NCBI GenBank assembly: GCA_947505055.1 | Contig: CANNLO010000316.1 | Location: 1 to 5,762, forward strand | Reading direction: 5' to 3' | Origin: Methylococcaceae bacterium | GTDB taxonomy: Bacteria; Pseudomonadota; Gammaproteobacteria; Methylococcales; Methylomonadaceae | DNA length: 5,762 nucleotides | Shown here: piece after piece, positions 4,522 to 5,762 of the stretch | Layout: each line of letters starts with the position of its first letter | How positions within the stretch are numbered: position 1 is the first letter of the stretch | The notes under the pieces: model-generated | Told to the model about the DNA's origin: nothing | The model's input: only the letters and a program-made list of their open reading frames with translations | The model's database searches: none | Program-made: the position numbers and the translations under genes

Positions 4522-5312
4522 TGAGCATATTCTCTGCGCTCCGCTTGAAAAAAAGACTGTTGAGTGTCGCGTCTATCTGATAGCAAGGACTTACGCTCTA
4601 TTTTTGGCCTGTGCATCAGATTTTCCAGTCGTTGAAAATCCTTCAAATGAATATTTTTACCTTTAACATCAATCAATCCAGCCAGCTCAAACTTAGTCAG
4701 AATTCTACTTACCGTCGCCGAAACCAAGCCAAGATAGTTGGCGATATCATCCCGGGGCATATTTAGGCGCAAATATTTTTTTTCCATACCCCTGGCAGAT
4801 AGATAATTAGATAGGTCCAACAGCAGCATTGCGACAAGTTCCTCACCGGAAAAATTATTAACAGCCATTATCAATTGCTGATGCCGAGCTACTTCGTTAC
4901 TTAATCTTAAAACCAGCTCTTGACGTAATGTTGGGAGGGTGTCAATCAGATAATGAAATGAATCAAATGGAATTGTGCATATTATTGAAGTTTCAAGAAA
5001 TACTACGGACGTAACCAAATTAGACTCACCTCCCGTTAGTAAATTAAGCCTTAATAAATCCCCCGGAAAATTAAAGCTAACAACTTGTCTCTCCCCTGCA
5101 TGGGAAATCAATTCAGTTCTGGAAGAACCCACTTTTAGTATGCCAAAAATGGGGAGAAACTCATTATGCCGCCCAAAATGCTCTCCACGTCGATAGATAT
5201 GATTTATATTCACCATCTTTTCGAATACCGTGGCTTCCTGTCTATTTAATGTGCTTATTAAGCACAGATTAGACATGCAACAATCATTACACCCAGTAAA
5301 TTTCTCTATCAT
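4509..5312 (-). CDS. FNR/CRP-family regulator with a four-cysteine Fe-S sensor
   Basis: A 267-aa transcription factor. The N-terminus CNDCCMSNLC supplies Cys8, Cys11 and Cys17 with the C-x2-C-x5-C spacing of E. coli FNR. Cys112 in ETSIICTIPF corresponds to FNR Cys122. These four residues bind the oxygen-labile [4Fe-4S] cluster in FNR, so an oxygen- or redox-sensing role is likely. The cyclic-nucleotide-like beta-barrel (about 22-125) is followed by a dimer helix (about 127-160) and a winged helix-turn-helix (about 184-223: MPRDDIANYLGLVSATVSRI). Ser202 and Arg203 match FNR Ser212 and Arg213, but Ala199 stands where FNR has Glu209. His144 aligns with FNR Asp154. A basic, Gln-rich tail of about 27 residues extends past the usual FNR end. 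I chose the ATG at 5312 because the next Met (13) would lose Cys8 and Cys11; AGAGG lies about 11 bases upstream. Cys12 is an extra cysteine. Confidence 0.92.
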   Translation of the reverse strand: MIEKFTGCNDCCMSNLCLISTLNRQEATVFEKMVNINHIYRRGEHFGRHNEFLPIFGILKVGSSRTELISHAGERQVVSFNFPGDLLRLNLLTGGESNLVTSVVFLETSIICTIPFDSFHYLIDTLPTLRQELVLRLSNEVARHQQLIMAVNNFSGEELVAMLLLDLSNYLSARGMEKKYLRLNMPRDDIANYLGLVSATVSRILTKFELAGLIDVKGKNIHLKDFQRLENLMHRPKIERKSLLSDRRDTQQSFFQAERREYAQSFA

Positions 5313-5636
5313 AATAAAATTAACCTCTATTCAATGCCATTGCCAGACTGTAGCATCAGCTAAAAAGTTTTAACTTAACAAGTTGCTTTAAAATAAATAT
5401 CTTTAATTTTCGCAAAATAACTCACCATCTCAATTTTGATCAAGACTTTTAAAGATAAGAAGTTGACTAAAAAATATGTAACAAAAACTGCTTATGGCAA
5501 AGCTGATTCTTGGCTATGCCAGCTAAATCCGAATATCTTGTATGCTTTATAACCTTCCAGATAAGCCTTTAGCTATACACATTAATTCCGCCTTGATGCG
5601 TATCGTATAAATTAACTGAAGTTTCCTAAAAAATCA
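5313..5636. other. 324-bp intergenic region upstream of the regulator
   Basis: No gene is visible. The region is very AT-rich near the regulator. It contains TTGATCAA (5436-5443), two overlapping FNR-type half-sites without the usual 4-base gap, and AACTTaacAAGTT (5372-5384), a small palindrome. The 12-mer ATAAATATCTTT at 5393-5404 also occurs on the minus strand at 4163-4174, within the weak FNR-like site before the sorting-tail gene. No convincing -35/-10 pair was found. Confidence 0.4.
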
Positions 5637-5762
5637 TCAAGCCACCATGCGCAGCAATACGGCTACCAGCGAATTTTTCGTGGGTTTGCCAGGTTTGGGG
5701 CAAACCCTATCAAAATCTTCATTAAGTCCGGCTTCAGCGATAAGCCGTCGAACATCCGAAAA
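5637..5762 (-). CDS. 3' end of an unidentified reading frame, cut by the window edge
   Basis: The minus strand is open from the window edge to a TGA at 5637-5639, giving 41 residues that begin FSDVRRLIAEAGLNEDFDR and end SLVAVLLRMVA. The composition looks protein-like (an amphipathic LIAEAGL stretch, then a basic Pro/Lys region PKPGKPTK, then a hydrophobic end). The local base composition is richer in G and C than the adjacent intergenic DNA. I do not recognise the family. The opposite strand is also open from 5646, but its product is Ser-rich and lacks a ribosome site, so I prefer the minus frame. It could be the remnant of a transposase or another truncated gene. The coding status is uncertain because a perfect inverted repeat lies inside it. 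Confidence 0.4.
   Translation of the reverse strand, partial: FSDVRRLIAEAGLNEDFDRVCPKPGKPTKNSLVAVLLRMVA
5682..5707. repeat. 9-bp inverted repeat inside the right-edge frame
   Basis: GGGTTTGCC (5682-5690) is exactly complemented by GGCAAACCC (5699-5707) around an 8-base loop. In the minus frame it encodes the VCPKPGKP region. It could be a chance feature of a coding sequence, or part of a repeat or mobile element that continues beyond the window. Confidence 0.6.

Noticed and set aside
4353..4580. Plus-strand frame of 75 codons
   Set aside because: It has no Shine-Dalgarno sequence, and its 3' part is antisense to the regulator's C-terminus.
4975..5196. Plus-strand frame of 73 codons
   Set aside because: Entirely antisense to the regulator's sensor domain, which carries clear family motifs on the other strand.
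1..5762. CRISPR array, tRNA, rRNA or riboswitch
   Set aside because: No regularly spaced repeats, no cloverleaf or rRNA sequence and no recognisable aptamer were seen on either strand.

Overview
The window is AT-rich bacterial DNA in which every supportable gene lies on the minus strand. It most resembles a gammaproteobacterium. The regulator follows the E. coli FNR layout, including the same cysteine spacing, and one gene ends in a VPxPA-type protein-sorting tail of the PEP-CTERM class, which is common in aquatic and methane-oxidising gammaproteobacteria. The genus is not determinable from this sequence.

Layout, left to right (the reverse of transcription). Positions 1-124 look like the end of an insertion sequence: a 26-bp terminal repeat at 99-124 starts at a TA, and the part inside it can encode a short transposase-like peptide. 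It seems to have cut into a small secreted-protein gene (start at 180, Shine-Dalgarno duplicated in a 15-bp tandem repeat at 181-210). Next come three tandem paralogues of a secreted protein family I do not recognise (291-1127, 1384-2211, 2352-3245; 278, 275 and 297 aa). All have signal peptides, two conserved cysteines, a strongly conserved C-terminal half and a final phenylalanine. They are separated by unusual DNA: a MITE-like element (1161-1267) with the same ends as the left-edge element, a stack of hairpins at 2226-2324, and three inverted repeats at 3283-3420. Then come a 218-aa surface protein with a VPxPA C-terminal sorting signal (3491-4147) and an FNR/CRP-type regulator (4509-5312). 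The right edge holds the last 41 codons of an unidentified reading frame (5637-5762).

The genes probably do not form one tight operon. The gaps are 140-361 bp and most contain hairpins, and each full gene has its own Shine-Dalgarno sequence. The common theme is export: four complete secreted proteins plus one truncated one, next to a regulator predicted to sense oxygen or redox state through a [4Fe-4S] cluster. That the regulator controls these genes is an inference. The most novel content is the three-paralogue secreted family and the structured or mobile DNA between its members. The regulator is also notable because its DNA-recognition helix lacks the glutamate typical of FNR.
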